From contig JAFULC010000020.1 in assembly GCA_017483305.1 (NCBI GenBank), positions 1 through 64,000 on the forward strand: 64,000 nt of DNA. Reading direction: 5' to 3'. The notes beneath the pieces were generated by a model, which saw only the letters and a list, made by a program, of their open reading frames with translations, made no database searches and had not been told where the DNA came from. Position 1 is the first letter of the stretch. Every line of letters begins with the position of its first letter. The position numbers were made by a program, and so were the translations under genes. Positions 26,547-36,680 of the stretch are shown piece by piece. The DNA is from Clostridia bacterium (GTDB lineage Bacteria > Bacillota > Clostridia > Oscillospirales > CAG-272).

Positions 26547-27086
26547 ATGGCAAGACTTAATGATATGTACAAGGCCGAGGTTGCTCCCGCCCTTATGAAA
26601 AAGTATTCCTACAAGAGCGTTATGCAGATCCCCAAGCTTGACAAGATCGTTGTCAACGTTGGCGCTGGCGACGCTAAGGATAACACCAAGGTTATTGATT
26701 CCGTAATCAACGACCTCACCATCATCACCGGTCAGAAGGCAGTTCCCACCTATGCTAAGAAGTCCGTAGCAAACTTCAAGCTCCGTCAGGGCATGAAGAT
26801 CGGCGCAAAGGTAACTCTTCGCGGTGAGAAGATGTACGAGTTCATGGACAGACTTTTCAACTTCGCTCTGCCCAGAGTTCGTGACTTCAAGGGTATCAAC
26901 CCCAACGCTTTCGACGGTCGTGGAAACTACTCCCTCGGTCTCAAGGAACAGCTTATTTTCCCTGAAATCGAGTACGATAAGGTAGAGAAGATCCGCGGTA
27001 TGGACATCTGCTTCGTTACTACTGCTAACACAGACGACGAGGCAAGAGAGCTGCTCACTCTTATGGGCGCTCCCTTCGCAAAATAA
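26547..27086 (+). CDS. rplE: 50S ribosomal protein L5
   Basis: Protein of 179 residues, normal length, with [36 protein letters not shown] and the P-site loop region [18 protein letters not shown]. It binds 5S rRNA. GGAGGG precedes the ATG. Confidence 0.97.
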   Translation: MARLNDMYKAEVAPALMKKYSYKSVMQIPKLDKIVVNVGAGDAKDNTKVIDSVINDLTIITGQKAVPTYAKKSVANFKLRQGMKIGAKVTLRGEKMYEFMDRLFNFALPRVRDFKGINPNAFDGRGNYSLGLKEQLIFPEIEYDKVEKIRGMDICFVTTANTDDEARELLTLMGAPFAK

Positions 27087-27102
27087 TCGGAGGTAATGGA
27101 AA

Positions 27103-27288
27103 ATGGCTAAAACAGCAATGATACTCAAGCAGCAGAAGACCCAGAAGTACTCCACTCGCGAGTACAACCGTTGCAAGATCTGTGGACGTCCTCACGCTTA
27201 CATGCGTAAGTACGGTATCTGCCGTATCTGCTTCAGAAACCTCGCATACAAGGGTGAGATCCCCGGCGTAAAGAAGGCTTCTTGGTAA
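27103..27288 (+). CDS. rpsZ: 30S ribosomal protein S14, zinc type
   Basis: Protein of 61 residues with an intact zinc knuckle, C24-x2-C27 and C40-x2-C43 ([20 protein letters not shown]), hence the C+ (type Z) paralog. 16 bp after rplE. It is followed by the longest spacer of the operon. Confidence 0.97.
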   Translation: MAKTAMILKQQKTQKYSTREYNRCKICGRPHAYMRKYGICRICFRNLAYKGEIPGVKKASW

Positions 27289-27582
27289 TAATTTTTGTTT
27301 ATAATCGCCGTTCCGGTCGGCTCGACTTACACCTTGTAGGTCTTGAGCCTCCCGACGACGATTCTACCTCAAAAATTCAATCCTGCTAAGTGAGATTTGA
27401 TGAAAATCTCGCAAAAATGTGAAATAACTCTTAAATTAATGAGAGTTTTTCAATAAAACCCCCAACTATCGGAAGGAAGTTAATCTACGGCGCTTTGCCG
27501 GGTTGGACTTAACCGCCGATATGCCGCCGAGGACGATTCTCGGCAGCAAGAAAATTCATACTTGCATCAGGAGGAAAAGAAA
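27289..27582 (+). promoter_or_regulatory. Structured rpsZ-rpsH spacer, candidate regulatory RNA
   Basis: 294 nt where Firmicutes normally have a few tens. It has a TATAAT at 27300-27305, a stem GTCGG/CCGAC around 27316-27355, a weak AACTCT/AGAGTT hairpin followed by T5 (27426-27450), and three adjacent hairpins: CGGC-gcttt-GCCG (27488-27500), GGTTggacttAACC (27501-27514) and CCGAG-gacgatt-CTCGG (27527-27543). The words GACTTA and GACGATTCT occur in both halves in the same order. Confidence 0.5.
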
Positions 27583-27978
27583 ATGCAAATGTCAGACGTA
27601 ATTGCAGATATGCTCACAAGAATTCGTAACGCTAGCAACGCTAAGCACGCGACTGTGGACATTCCTGCATCCAACATGAAGAAGTCTATAGCTGATATCC
27701 TTGTTGAAGAGGGATACATCAAGAGCTATGACGTTATCGAGGATGGCAAGCAGGGTACTATCAGAGTTACCCTCAAGTACATCGGCAAGACAAAGGTTAT
27801 CAGAGGTCTCAAGAGAGTTTCTAAGCCCGGTCTCCGTATCTACGCAGGCTACGAGGATATGCCTCAGGTTATGAACGGTCTTGGTATCGCGATAGTCTCT
27901 ACATCCAAAGGAATCATGACAGACAAGAAGGCTCGCGCAGCTAAGGTTGGCGGCGAAGTCCTCGCGTATGTATGGTAA
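27583..27978 (+). CDS. rpsH: 30S ribosomal protein S8
   Basis: Protein of 131 residues starting [18 protein letters not shown] at the ATG 27583, which follows AGGAGG at 27569-27574; the in-frame TTG at 27562 is upstream of that site. [13 protein letters not shown] at the C-terminus is the 16S-binding signature. S8 is the translational repressor of the spc operon in enterobacteria. Confidence 0.97.
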   Translation: MQMSDVIADMLTRIRNASNAKHATVDIPASNMKKSIADILVEEGYIKSYDVIEDGKQGTIRVTLKYIGKTKVIRGLKRVSKPGLRIYAGYEDMPQVMNGLGIAIVSTSKGIMTDKKARAAKVGGEVLAYVW

Positions 27979-27999
27979 TCGAACGGGAGGTATACTGAT

Positions 28000-28620
28000 A
28001 TGTCAAGAATTGGTAGAATGCCTGTCGAAATTCCTGCAGGTGTTACAGTTACAGTAAACGGTAATACTGTTACCGTTAAGGGCCCCAAGGGTACTCTTAC
28101 TAAGGACTTCAGTGAGAGAATCACTGTTGCAGTTGAGGGTAACCAGGTGCTCGTTACAAGACCCACAGATGAGAAGGAAGACAGAAGCCTTCACGGCCTC
28201 ACCCGTGCTCTCGTGCAGAACATGGTAACCGGTGTAAGCCAGGGCTACAAGAAGGTCCTTATGATCATCGGTGTTGGTTACAAGGCTGTTAAGACCGGTA
28301 AGGATCTTCAGCTTTACTTGGGCTATTCGCTTATGCCCGGCGTGGGTACTCCCCAGGCTAAATACATCATTAGCGACACTGATACAGTTAAGCTTTCCGT
28401 TCCCAACGAGGGCGAAATCAAGGCTCAGGGCATCGATAAGATGACTACTGAGAAGGTCAGCGGCGGTCTTATCATCGTTGTTGAGGGTATTGATAAGCAG
28501 GAAGTTGGCCAGATGGCTGCTGTTATCAGAGGCAAGCGTCCTCCCGAGCCCTATCACGGCAAGGGTATCCGTTACATCGACGAGTACGTTCGTCGTAAGG
28601 CCGGAAAGACCGGTAAATAA
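28000..28620 (+). CDS. rplF: 50S ribosomal protein L6 with an internal insertion
   Basis: Protein of 206 residues, while L6 is normally near 178-180. Both halves of the L6 fold are present ([15 protein letters not shown] at the start, [20 protein letters not shown] at the end). About 28 extra residues lie between the [20 protein letters not shown] segment and [15 protein letters not shown], roughly within residues 112-158. The reading frame is clean, so this is not a frameshift. L6 binds near the sarcin-ricin loop. A GGGAGG site precedes the ATG. Confidence 0.95.
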   Translation: MSRIGRMPVEIPAGVTVTVNGNTVTVKGPKGTLTKDFSERITVAVEGNQVLVTRPTDEKEDRSLHGLTRALVQNMVTGVSQGYKKVLMIIGVGYKAVKTGKDLQLYLGYSLMPGVGTPQAKYIISDTDTVKLSVPNEGEIKAQGIDKMTTEKVSGGLIIVVEGIDKQEVGQMAAVIRGKRPPEPYHGKGIRYIDEYVRRKAGKTGK

Positions 28621-28639
28621 TTGAAAGGAGTGGAGTAAC

Positions 28640-28999
28640 ATGGTATCAAGAAAAGACAGTAACAAGGCTCGTCTTAAGAGACATAAGAGAGTCAGAGCAA
28701 AGATCTCGGGTACACCCGCACGTCCTCGTCTTGCAGTTTACCGTTCCAACGCGAACATTTCTGCACAGATCATCGACGACGTTGCAGGTAAGACATTGGT
28801 TTCCGCTTCTACCTACGGCGCATCCTTCGAGGGTAACGGCGGTAACAAGGCTGCTGCTCGCGAGGTCGGTAAGACCATCGCTGAAAAGGCAGTTGCTATG
28901 GGCATCACAGAAGTCGTATTCGACAGAGGCGGCTATCTTTATCACGGACGTGTATCGGAATTGGCTGAAGGCGCTCGCGAGGGCGGTCTGAAGTTCTAA
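28640..28999 (+). CDS. rplR: 50S ribosomal protein L18
   Basis: Protein of 119 residues ([41 protein letters not shown]). It carries 5S rRNA into the large subunit with L5. The 3' end forms CTAATCC/GGATTAG, a short hairpin at 28997-29013 at the start of a 75-nt spacer. Confidence 0.96.
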   Translation: MVSRKDSNKARLKRHKRVRAKISGTPARPRLAVYRSNANISAQIIDDVAGKTLVSASTYGASFEGNGGNKAAAREVGKTIAEKAVAMGITEVVFDRGGYLYHGRVSELAEGAREGGLKF

Positions 29000-29074
29000 T
29001 CCATCTCGGATTAGTAACCGGTTTGTACACTGTTCAAACAACATTTATTTGAACATTTCAGAGGAGAATTTAAC

Positions 29075-29578
29075 ATGGCACAGAAATTTAATCCGGCAGA
29101 GGTGGAGCTTACTGAAAAGCTCGTCTCGCTGAACCGTGTTTCCAAGACCGTTAAGGGCGGACGTATCGCACGTTTCGCAGCGCTCATGGTTGTCGGTGAC
29201 GGCAACGGTCACGTTGGCGTAGGTCTCGGAAAGGCCGCAGAGGTTCCCGAAGCAATCCGCAAGGGAATCGAAGATGCGAAGAAAAATATGATCACAGTTT
29301 CCCTTAAGGGAACCACGATCCCCCACGAAGTTGTCGGTGTATTCGGCGCAGGTAAGGTGCTTCTTAAGCCCGCTGCTCTCGGTACCGGTATTATCGCGGG
29401 TGGTAAAGTAAGAGCAGTTCTTGAGGCTGCAGGTATCTCCAACATCAGAGCTAAGTGCCTCCGTTCCAACAATCCTACCAACGTTGTTAAGGCAACTATG
29501 GAAGGTCTTAAGGAACTCCGCACTGCTGAAGAGGTTGCGAAGATCCGTGAAATCAGCGTAGAGCAGGTTAAGGGTTAA
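29075..29578 (+). CDS. rpsE: 30S ribosomal protein S5
   Basis: Protein of 167 residues with [40 protein letters not shown] and [17 protein letters not shown]. It acts at the mRNA entry site with S3 and S4 and affects fidelity. Preceded by GAGGAG. Confidence 0.97.
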   Translation: MAQKFNPAEVELTEKLVSLNRVSKTVKGGRIARFAALMVVGDGNGHVGVGLGKAAEVPEAIRKGIEDAKKNMITVSLKGTTIPHEVVGVFGAGKVLLKPAALGTGIIAGGKVRAVLEAAGISNIRAKCLRSNNPTNVVKATMEGLKELRTAEEVAKIREISVEQVKG

Positions 29579-29595
29579 TAAGGAGGTAAGACACA

Positions 29596-29775
29596 ATGAA
29601 AAAGGTTACACTTACAAAGAGTCTTATCGCATCCAAGCCCAATCAGCGCGCAACCGCGAAGTCCCTCGGTCTTAACAAGATCGGTGACTACATCGTTCAC
29701 GCTGACGACGCTGTTCTTGCAGGTAAGATCAAGGTTCTCGCTCACCTCGTAACGGTTGAGACCGTAGAAGACTAA
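29596..29775 (+). CDS. rpmD: 50S ribosomal protein L30
   Basis: Protein of 59 residues, [18 protein letters not shown] at the start and [21 protein letters not shown] core, located between rpsE and rplO as usual. GGAGG at 29582-29586 supports the ATG at 29596. Confidence 0.95.
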   Translation: MKKVTLTKSLIASKPNQRATAKSLGLNKIGDYIVHADDAVLAGKIKVLAHLVTVETVED

Positions 29776-29791
29776 TAGGAGGTATCAGAGA

Positions 29792-30232
29792 ATGAAACTT
29801 AATGAACTTAAGCCCGCTGCAGGCTCCGCTAAGGACGCTTGGAGAAAGGGTAGAGGCGCAGGCTCCGGTAACGGTAAGACTGCAGGTAAGGGTCACAAGG
29901 GCCAGAATGCTCGTTCGGGCGGCGGCGTAAGACCCGGATTTGAGGGAGGTCAGCTTCCTCTTTACAGAAAGCTTCCTAAGAGAGGCTTTAAGAACAGATT
30001 CGCTGTCAACTACGCTATCGTTAACGTATCTGAGCTCAATGTTTTTGAGAACGGATCCGTAGTTGATCTCGAGGCACTTCTCGCTAAGAAGATCGTCCGC
30101 AAGTCTCTTGACGGACTCAAGGTTCTCGGTAACGGAGAACTTACCAAGAGCTTAACTGTTAAAGCGGCAGTCTTTTCTGCAACCGCTAAGGAAAAGATAA
30201 CAGCAGCAGGTGGACAGGCAGAGGAGGTATAA
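29792..30232 (+). CDS. rplO: 50S ribosomal protein L15
   Basis: Protein of 146 residues. The glycine/arginine-rich N-terminal extension ([20 protein letters not shown]) threads the 50S core, and the globular C-terminus is normal. It is followed after 3 bp by secY, so translation is probably coupled. Confidence 0.97.
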   Translation: MKLNELKPAAGSAKDAWRKGRGAGSGNGKTAGKGHKGQNARSGGGVRPGFEGGQLPLYRKLPKRGFKNRFAVNYAIVNVSELNVFENGSVVDLEALLAKKIVRKSLDGLKVLGNGELTKSLTVKAAVFSATAKEKITAAGGQAEEV

Positions 30233-30235
30233 GGG

Positions 30236-31693
30236 ATGTTTCAGACGTTAAAAAATGCTTGGAAGACCCAGGAGCTTAAGACTAAGCTTCTCTTCACATT
30301 GCTTATCGTTATCCTTTACCGTTTGGGCTCTTGCATTCCCGTTCCTTTTATTGACTCCGCTCAGATGGCGGGTGTCATCAACACAAGCTTCAGCTACGCT
30401 GTTCAGCTTGTAGCGGGTGATGCGTTCAGCACTGCAACCCTGTTTGCTCTCTCGGTATCTCCCTACATTACCGCTTCGATCATCATTCAGCTTCTTACCG
30501 TTGCTATCCCCGCTCTCGAGCGTCTCGCTAAAGAGGGTGATGAGGGTAAGAAGAAGATCAACATGATCACGAGAATCGTTACGATGGGTCTTTCTCTTAT
30601 CACTGCGTTCGGTTACTCGACACTTCTCGTGTCCAACCAGGTAGTAACCTACATGCAGAACTACACCTACTCCTCCTCTAAGGGTTGGGTAGATGCAGCG
30701 GGCAAGGTTGTTAACATGAAGTTCTACGGTGTTACAAGCTCCGATCTCTTCTACTTCATCGTAATCGTTGCTTGCTACTGCGCAGGTGCGGCTCTCGTTA
30801 TGTGGTTGGCTGAAAAGATCAATGATCACGGTATTGGTAACGGTATCTCCATCATCCTTTTCGCTAACATCGTTGCAAGAATTCCTACCACTATACTCAA
30901 CCTTTACAGCATGATAGCTTCCGCTAAGGGCGCTTCCGCTATCATCATTGCGATCGTTTGGAGCGTTCTCGTTATAGCTCTCCTGCTTGGTCTTGTATAT
31001 CTGGTTATCTGGTTCACAGAGTCCGAAAGAAGAATTCCCGTTCAGTATGCAAAGAAGGTTGTCGGTCGTAAGATGTACGGCGGTCAGTCGTCTAATCTTC
31101 CCCTCAAGCTCAACATGGCAGGCGTTATGCCCGTTATCTTTGCTAACTCGATCGTTTCTATCCCCGGAACTCTCGCAACCATCTGGCCCAACGTAAATTG
31201 GATCAGCGGTCTTGCAAACAACTATTTCAACTACACAAAACCCCTTTACGTTTTGTTGTCCATTATCTTGTTGTTCGCTTTCGCTTACTTCTATATTATG
31301 ATCTCCTTCAACCCTGTTGAAGTTGCTAACAATATCAGAAATAACGGCGGTGCGGTTCCCGGTATTCGTCCCGGCCGTCCCACAAGCGACTACATCAAGA
31401 AGATACTCAACCGTATCACCTTTATCGGCGCGGTATTCCTTTGTATCGTTTCCGAGATCCCGAAGGTTGTCGTTGCGATCTTCGAGACCATCAAAGAGGT
31501 TGCCTCCATTCAGAGCTCGACCGGCGTTGTTACTAACGCTATCGTTAAGTTCTACAATGCGGGAGCAAGCTCCTTCCTTACCGTTGCGTTTGCCGGAACC
31601 TCCGTGCTCATCGTAGTCGGCGTTATCCTTGAGACTGTTCGTCAGCTCGAGGCTCAGCTCACTATGCGCAACTATAAGGGATTCCTTGATTGA
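30236..31693 (+). CDS. secY: Preprotein translocase subunit SecY
   Basis: Integral membrane protein of 485 residues forming the SecYEG protein-conducting channel. The ten-helix plan is visible, with the RLGSCIPVPFID plug-side start, PYITASIIIQLLTV, GNGISIILFANI and NPVEVANNIRNNGG regions. It is longer than the usual 420-440 residues, mainly through a polar loop near residues 138-165 (YTYSSSKGWVDAAGKVVN). Its position between rplO and adk is standard. Confidence 0.96.
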   Translation: MFQTLKNAWKTQELKTKLLFTLLIVILYRLGSCIPVPFIDSAQMAGVINTSFSYAVQLVAGDAFSTATLFALSVSPYITASIIIQLLTVAIPALERLAKEGDEGKKKINMITRIVTMGLSLITAFGYSTLLVSNQVVTYMQNYTYSSSKGWVDAAGKVVNMKFYGVTSSDLFYFIVIVACYCAGAALVMWLAEKINDHGIGNGISIILFANIVARIPTTILNLYSMIASAKGASAIIIAIVWSVLVIALLLGLVYLVIWFTESERRIPVQYAKKVVGRKMYGGQSSNLPLKLNMAGVMPVIFANSIVSIPGTLATIWPNVNWISGLANNYFNYTKPLYVLLSIILLFAFAYFYIMISFNPVEVANNIRNNGGAVPGIRPGRPTSDYIKKILNRITFIGAVFLCIVSEIPKVVVAIFETIKEVASIQSSTGVVTNAIVKFYNAGASSFLTVAFAGTSVLIVVGVILETVRQLEAQLTMRNYKGFLD

Positions 31694-31726
31694 TAATTAC
31701 CAATTGATTAAAACGGAGATTAATCT

Positions 31727-32365
31727 ATGAAATTAATTTTATTGGGTGCTCCCGGTGCGGGCAAAGGTACACAGTCCGCAAAGATTTCCGAGAAGTATGA
31801 CATTCCCGCTATTGCGACCGGAGATATTCTTCGCGGCGCGATCAAGGAGGGAACCGAGCTTGGCATGACTGCCAAGGGTTATATGGACGCCGGAAAGCTT
31901 GTTCCTGACGAAATAGTCGTTGGTATCATTAAGGATTATCTTTCGACTGAGGCCTGCAAAAACGGCTTCATTCTCGACGGTTTCCCCCGCTCGATCCCTC
32001 AGGCAGAGGCGCTTGACGCTATGGGCGTTAAGATCGACGTTGTTCTCTCCATTGAGGTCCCCGATGACAAGATCATCGCGAGAATGAGCGGACGCAGAGT
32101 TTGCCACTGCGGCGCTTCTTACCACGTTGACTACATTCCTCCGAAGGTAGAAGGCGTTTGTGATAAGTGCGGCGACAAGCTTTACGTCAGAGATGACGAC
32201 TGCGCTGAAACCGTTGCTAACAGACTCAAAACCTTCCACGCGCAGACCGAGCCTCTTAAGACTTTCTACGAGGCTAAGGGTATTCTGGCAACCGTCGAGG
32301 GTCAGGAGGAGGTCGCTGATACGACCGCTCTCGTCTTCGCCGCTCTTGACAGAGTAAACGCGTAA
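31727..32365 (+). CDS. adk: Adenylate kinase
   Basis: Protein of 212 residues that interconverts ATP, AMP and ADP. P-loop GAPGAGKGT (residues 7-15), AMP-binding TGDILR and DGFPRS are intact. The LID domain is of the zinc type, but its first metal pair is CHC (C126, C128), one residue shorter than the usual CxxC, with the second pair C145/C148 normal. It belongs to the alpha-operon segment downstream of secY. Confidence 0.96.
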   Translation: MKLILLGAPGAGKGTQSAKISEKYDIPAIATGDILRGAIKEGTELGMTAKGYMDAGKLVPDEIVVGIIKDYLSTEACKNGFILDGFPRSIPQAEALDAMGVKIDVVLSIEVPDDKIIARMSGRRVCHCGASYHVDYIPPKVEGVCDKCGDKLYVRDDDCAETVANRLKTFHAQTEPLKTFYEAKGILATVEGQEEVADTTALVFAALDRVNA

Positions 32366-32384
32366 GAAAAACCGAGGTTCACGG

Positions 32385-33146
32385 ATGATACAGTTAAAAA
32401 ATCCGCTTCAGATCAAAGAAATGAGAGAAGCCGGAAGAATTACAGGCGAGGCGCTCCTTGTGGCTCGCGAACACATCCGCGAGGGCATTAGCACCTACGA
32501 GCTTGACTCGATCATAAGAAATTATATCGAAAAGCAGGGTGCTAAGCCTTCCTTCCTCGGATATCACGGCTTCCCCGGAAGCGCTTGTATAAGCATAAAC
32601 GACGAGGTCATTCACGGCATTCCTTCAAAGAAGACGATTCTTCGTGAGGGAGACATAGTGAAGGTCGACGTAGGTGCGTTCTACAAGGGCTATCACGGAG
32701 ATGCTGCAAGAACGATTCCCGTAGGCAAGGTCAGTGCCGAGGCGGAAAAGCTTATCAAGGTAACGAGAGACAGCTTCTTTGCCGGCATCTCGAAGCTTCA
32801 GGTCGGAAACAGACTCGGTGACGTCGGTCACGCGATCGACGCTTTGGTAGTCGCTAACGGTTTTTCTACCGTTAAGAGATATATCGGTCACGGAGTCGGA
32901 CGTGAGCTTCACGAATCTCCCGACGTTCCGAACTACGGAACAGAGGGCAGAGGTACAAGACTTTGCGCAGGCATGACTCTTGCAATCGAGCCTATGGTTA
33001 ACGTAGGCGTCGAGGGAGTCAGGGAAATGAGCGACGGTTGGACGGTCAAGACCGCCGACGGTAAGCTCTCTGCCCATTACGAAAATACGGTTGCTCTTAC
33101 GAGCGACGGCGTGATCGTAATGACACAGATAGAATCGGATTTTTGA
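32385..33146 (+). CDS. map: Methionine aminopeptidase, type I
   Basis: Protein of 253 residues that removes the initiator Met from nascent chains. The dinuclear-metal ligands are visible in VDVGAFYKGYHGDAART (two Asp), GHGVGRELHE (His), IEP (Glu) and HYENTVAL (Glu). The substrate His is in YHGFPGS. A conventional type Ia enzyme, 19 bp after adk. Confidence 0.96.
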   Translation: MIQLKNPLQIKEMREAGRITGEALLVAREHIREGISTYELDSIIRNYIEKQGAKPSFLGYHGFPGSACISINDEVIHGIPSKKTILREGDIVKVDVGAFYKGYHGDAARTIPVGKVSAEAEKLIKVTRDSFFAGISKLQVGNRLGDVGHAIDALVVANGFSTVKRYIGHGVGRELHESPDVPNYGTEGRGTRLCAGMTLAIEPMVNVGVEGVREMSDGWTVKTADGKLSAHYENTVALTSDGVIVMTQIESDF

Positions 33147-33191
33147 GTTTAAGATTCCAGTCAAATATTAGAATCAGTTAGGAGAAGGAAT

Positions 33192-33410
33192 ATGTCGAAG
33201 GACGACGTTATTGAATTTGAAGGTACGGTGATCGAGGCTCTGCCCAACACCAACTTCAAGGTCCAGCTCCCCAATGGGCACATCGTTACTGCTCATCTCT
33301 CGGGTAAGCTGAGACAAAACTATATCAGAATTTTGGTCGGCGATCACGTAACCGTTGAAGTTTCGGTTTACGACCTCACTAAAGGCCGAATCACGTGGCG
33401 CTCCAAATAA
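33192..33410 (+). CDS. infA: Translation initiation factor IF-1
   Basis: Protein of 72 residues, OB fold with [20 protein letters not shown] and [18 protein letters not shown]. It occupies the A site during initiation. The KOW-domain gene found between map and infA in many Clostridia is absent here. GGAG precedes the ATG. Confidence 0.97.
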   Translation: MSKDDVIEFEGTVIEALPNTNFKVQLPNGHIVTAHLSGKLRQNYIRILVGDHVTVEVSVYDLTKGRITWRSK

Positions 33411-33462
33411 TTTATAAAAAGATTTTACTAAAAATACTCTAAAGAAAGGTTGGTTTACAAAA

Positions 33463-33576
33463 ATGAAGGTTAAACCGTCCGTTAAGAAGATCTGCGAGAA
33501 ATGCAAGATCATTAAGAGAAAAGGTAAAGTCATGGTTATCTGCGAAAACCCCAAGCACAAGCAGAAGCAGGGTTGA
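33463..33576 (+). CDS. rpmJ: 50S ribosomal protein L36
   Basis: Protein of 37 residues, [14 protein letters not shown] at the start, with zinc ligands C11, C14, C27 and H32 all present (C+ type). AAAGG lies 12 nt before the ATG. Normal position between infA and rpsM. Confidence 0.95.
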   Translation: MKVKPSVKKICEKCKIIKRKGKVMVICENPKHKQKQG

Positions 33577-33628
33577 TCGAGATACTTGACTTTGATCCAA
33601 CTCAATCTAAACAGAGAGGTAATACAGA

Positions 33629-33997
33629 ATGGCACGTATAGCAGGTGTTGATATTCCCAATAACAAGCGCGTTGAGATCGCTCTTACCTACATCTACGGT
33701 ATCGGTCGCAAGAGTGCTAACGATATCCTTGCAAAGACCGGTATCAATCCTGATACCAGAGCAAAGGATCTTACTGAGGAAGAAGTAGCTAAGCTCCGTG
33801 ATGAGATCGAAAACTCTTACACTGTTGAAGGTGACCTCCGTAGAGAAGTTGCTCTTAACATCAAGAGAATGGTAGAGGTTAACTGCTACCGCGGTATCAG
33901 ACACAGAAAAGGTCTTCCCGTAAGAGGTCAGAGAACTAAGACCAACGCGAGAACAAGAAAAGGTCCCGCAAAGACCATCGCTAACAAGAAGAAATAA
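33629..33997 (+). CDS. rpsM: 30S ribosomal protein S13
   Basis: Protein of 122 residues ([40 protein letters not shown]) with a basic tail. It links head and large subunit and contacts P-site tRNA. Confidence 0.97.
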   Translation: MARIAGVDIPNNKRVEIALTYIYGIGRKSANDILAKTGINPDTRAKDLTEEEVAKLRDEIENSYTVEGDLRREVALNIKRMVEVNCYRGIRHRKGLPVRGQRTKTNARTRKGPAKTIANKKK

Positions 33998-34011
33998 AGG
34001 AGTGGCATAAA

Positions 34012-34407
34012 ATGGCAAAGGTAACTAAAAAAGTCGTTAAAAAACGCCGCGAAAAAAAGAATATTGAAAAGGGCGCTGTTCACATTCAGGCTACTTTCAA
34101 TAACACGATCGTAACTATTACTGACGTTTACGGAAATGCAATTTCGTGGGCTTCTGCCGGCGAGCTTGGCTTCAAGGGCTCCAGAAAGAGCACTCCCTTC
34201 GCTGCTCAGTCCGCTTCCGAAACTGCTGCTAAGGCTGCTGTTGAGCACGGCCTTAAGTCTGTTGAAGTTTACGTTAAGGGCCCCGGTTCGGGACGTGAAT
34301 CCGCGATCCGTGCTCTCGAGACCGCTGGTCTTCAGATCACACTCATCAAGGACGTTACTCCCATCCCCCACAACGGATGCAGACCGCCTAAGCGCAGACG
34401 CGTATAA
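34012..34407 (+). CDS. rpsK: 30S ribosomal protein S11
   Basis: Protein of 131 residues ([50 protein letters not shown]). It binds the platform near the E site. AAGGAGTGG precedes the ATG. Confidence 0.97.
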   Translation: MAKVTKKVVKKRREKKNIEKGAVHIQATFNNTIVTITDVYGNAISWASAGELGFKGSRKSTPFAAQSASETAAKAAVEHGLKSVEVYVKGPGSGRESAIRALETAGLQITLIKDVTPIPHNGCRPPKRRRV

Positions 34408-34427
34408 TTTTACAGGAGGTATTAGTC

Positions 34428-35054
34428 ATGGCAAGATATACAGGTCCCGCATGTAAGCTCTGCCGCAGAGAAGGCAAAAAGCTTTATCTTAAGGGTGAGA
34501 GATGCACTAGCGGTAAGTGCGCACTCGAGCGCAGAAACACAGCTCCCGGCCAGCACGGTGCAGCTAAGAAGAAGATGGGTGAGTACGGTATCCAGCTTCG
34601 TGAAAAGCAGTCTACCAGAAGATACTACGGTGTTCTTGAAAAGCAGTTCAAGAACTACTACGAGGAAGCAGCTCGCAAAGAGGGTATGACCGGTGAGAAC
34701 CTTCTCATCCTTCTCGAGAGACGTCTCGATAACACCGTTTACAGAATGGGTCTCGCTGAGTCTCACAAGGAAGCTCGTCAGCTCGTTCTCCACGCTCACT
34801 TCACACTCAACGGCAAGAAGGTCAACATTCCTTCTATCCTTGTAAAGCCCGGCGACGTTATTTCCGTTAAGGAAGCAAGCCGCGACTCTGCAAAGTTCAA
34901 GGCTCTTGCTGAGGCTCTTGAGAGCAAGACTGCTCCTAAGTGGCTTGACGTTGACAAGACGAATCTTACGGCTAAGGTCGTTTCCTTCCCCGCAAGAGAC
35001 GATATCGATTACGATTTCAACGAGCAGCTTATCGTCGAGCTCTACTCCAAGTAA
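34428..35054 (+). CDS. rpsD: 30S ribosomal protein S4, zinc type
   Basis: Protein of 208 residues. The N-terminus carries a four-Cys zinc site (C9, C12, C26, C31), then the S4 RNA-binding domain with [20 protein letters not shown]. It nucleates 30S assembly. Only this copy is in the window. Confidence 0.97.
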   Translation: MARYTGPACKLCRREGKKLYLKGERCTSGKCALERRNTAPGQHGAAKKKMGEYGIQLREKQSTRRYYGVLEKQFKNYYEEAARKEGMTGENLLILLERRLDNTVYRMGLAESHKEARQLVLHAHFTLNGKKVNIPSILVKPGDVISVKEASRDSAKFKALAEALESKTAPKWLDVDKTNLTAKVVSFPARDDIDYDFNEQLIVELYSK

Positions 35055-35160
35055 TACCGCATAAAAATCGGAATTGTGCGGTATTGCTTGCCGCGAGTGT
35101 CCGTTTCCCCAAAGCAACAAGCATGCTTTATTAAAATTTTTATAGGAGGTTTTATTTGGA
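35055..35160 (+). promoter_or_regulatory. rpsD-rpoA spacer with hairpin
   Basis: 106 nt. ATACCGCA (from about 35054) pairs with TGCGGTAT (to about 35084) just after the rpsD stop, and AGGAGG lies 12 nt before the rpoA ATG. The hairpin could tune rpoA expression. Confidence 0.4.
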
Positions 35161-36135
35161 ATGATTGAGATAGAGAAGCCCAATATTACTACCGCTGAAA
35201 TGAGCGAAGACGGTTCGTTTGGAACCTTCGTCGTTGAGCCCCTTGAAAGAGGCTTTGGCACGACCCTCGGAAACTCTCTTCGCAGAGTTCTCCTCAGCTC
35301 GCTGCCCGGAGTTGCGGTAACAAATATTAAGATCGACGGAGTTCTTCACGAGTTTTCCACTATCCCCGGAGTTACTGAGGACGTTACAGAGATCGTTCTG
35401 AACGTTAAGGGTATCACCGCTAAGCTTCATTGCACCGGTCCCAAGACCGTTTTCATCGACGTTGTCGGTGAGCATGATGTTACCGCAGGCGATATCATGC
35501 AGGACTCGGATATTGAAATCCTCAACCCCGAACACCATATCGCTACCGTTGCTGAGAACGAGAGATTCTACATGGAGCTTACGTTCAATTGCGACAGAGG
35601 TTACGTTTCTCAGGAGCGCAACAAGCAGATCTATAACGATATGATGGGCGGAAATTCCGCTATGCCGATCAACACCATTTACACAGACTCGATCTACACG
35701 CCTGTGTACAAGGTAAATTACACTGTTGAAAGCACCCGTTCCGGTAGCAACACAGACCTTGACAAGCTTACGCTTGAGGTACTTACCGACGGTACTATTT
35801 CAGCTAAAGAAGCGGTTTCCCTCGGAGCCAAGATTCTCAATGAGCATCTCAACTTGTTTGTAGATCTTTCGGATGATGCAAAGAAGACAGAGATTATGGT
35901 TGAGAGAGAAGAGACCATCAAGGAGAAAGTCCTTGAGATGACCATTGAGGAACTTGACATGTCTGTTCGTAGCTTCAATTGCTTGAAGAGAGCAGGCATT
36001 GATACAGTTGAAGATCTTACAAATCGCACCGAAGAGGATATGATCAAGGTCAGAAACCTTGGTAAGAAGTCGCTTGACGAAGTTATTCAGAAGCTCCACT
36101 CGCTTGGTCTTGACCTTAAGCGCGAAGAGGAGTAA
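35161..36135 (+). CDS. rpoA: RNA polymerase alpha subunit
   Basis: Protein of 324 residues. The N-terminal assembly domain ([20 protein letters not shown]) and the C-terminal domain ([27 protein letters not shown]) are complete, joined by an acidic linker. It forms the dimer platform of RNA polymerase and binds UP elements and activators. Confidence 0.97.
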   Translation: MIEIEKPNITTAEMSEDGSFGTFVVEPLERGFGTTLGNSLRRVLLSSLPGVAVTNIKIDGVLHEFSTIPGVTEDVTEIVLNVKGITAKLHCTGPKTVFIDVVGEHDVTAGDIMQDSDIEILNPEHHIATVAENERFYMELTFNCDRGYVSQERNKQIYNDMMGGNSAMPINTIYTDSIYTPVYKVNYTVESTRSGSNTDLDKLTLEVLTDGTISAKEAVSLGAKILNEHLNLFVDLSDDAKKTEIMVEREETIKEKVLEMTIEELDMSVRSFNCLKRAGIDTVEDLTNRTEEDMIKVRNLGKKSLDEVIQKLHSLGLDLKREEE

Positions 36136-36173
36136 GAAATTTAGATTAATTAAGCAGAAGGAGGGAATTACAA

Positions 36174-36536
36174 ATGCCCGGAACCAGAAAACTTGGCAGA
36201 CCTACCGCGCACAGAAAAGCTATGCTTCGCGGAATGGTTACCCTGCTGCTTGAGAACGGACAGGTTGAGACCACTCTCACCAGAGCTAAAGAGGTTCGTT
36301 CCATCGCAGAAAAAATGATTACACTTGGCAAGAAGAATACACTTGCTAGCCGTAGAGCTGCTCTTGCATACATCACTAAGGAAGACGTTGTAACAAAGCT
36401 GTTCAGCGAGATCGCTCCTAAGTATGCAGAAAGACAGGGCGGTTATACTCAGATATTCAAGATCGGCGCTCGCCGCGGTGACGCTGCTGAAATGGCTATC
36501 GTTCGTCTTATCGACGAGGATGCTAAGGCAGAGTAA
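36174..36536 (+). CDS. rplQ: 50S ribosomal protein L17
   Basis: Protein of 120 residues ([36 protein letters not shown]). Last gene of the superoperon, followed by a hairpin. The ecfA transporter genes that often follow in Firmicutes are missing. Confidence 0.96.
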   Translation: MPGTRKLGRPTAHRKAMLRGMVTLLLENGQVETTLTRAKEVRSIAEKMITLGKKNTLASRRAALAYITKEDVVTKLFSEIAPKYAERQGGYTQIFKIGARRGDAAEMAIVRLIDEDAKAE

Positions 36537-36554
36537 TCTGAATATATGATTTTG

Positions 36555-36587
36555 GGGGAGAGCTATCTTTGATGAGAGGCTCTCCCC
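36555..36587 (+). terminator. Terminator of the ribosomal superoperon
   Basis: GGGGAGAGC pairs with GCTCTCCCC around a 15-nt loop; only a short, interrupted T-tract follows. Confidence 0.6.
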
Positions 36588-36680
36588 TTGTTCCAATTTT
36601 AAGGAGTCGATCGGAAGGAATGGGCGAAGGTCATTTCTGTCTGATAGCAAGATAAGCCGCAAGGCAGAGTGGGGATTATT

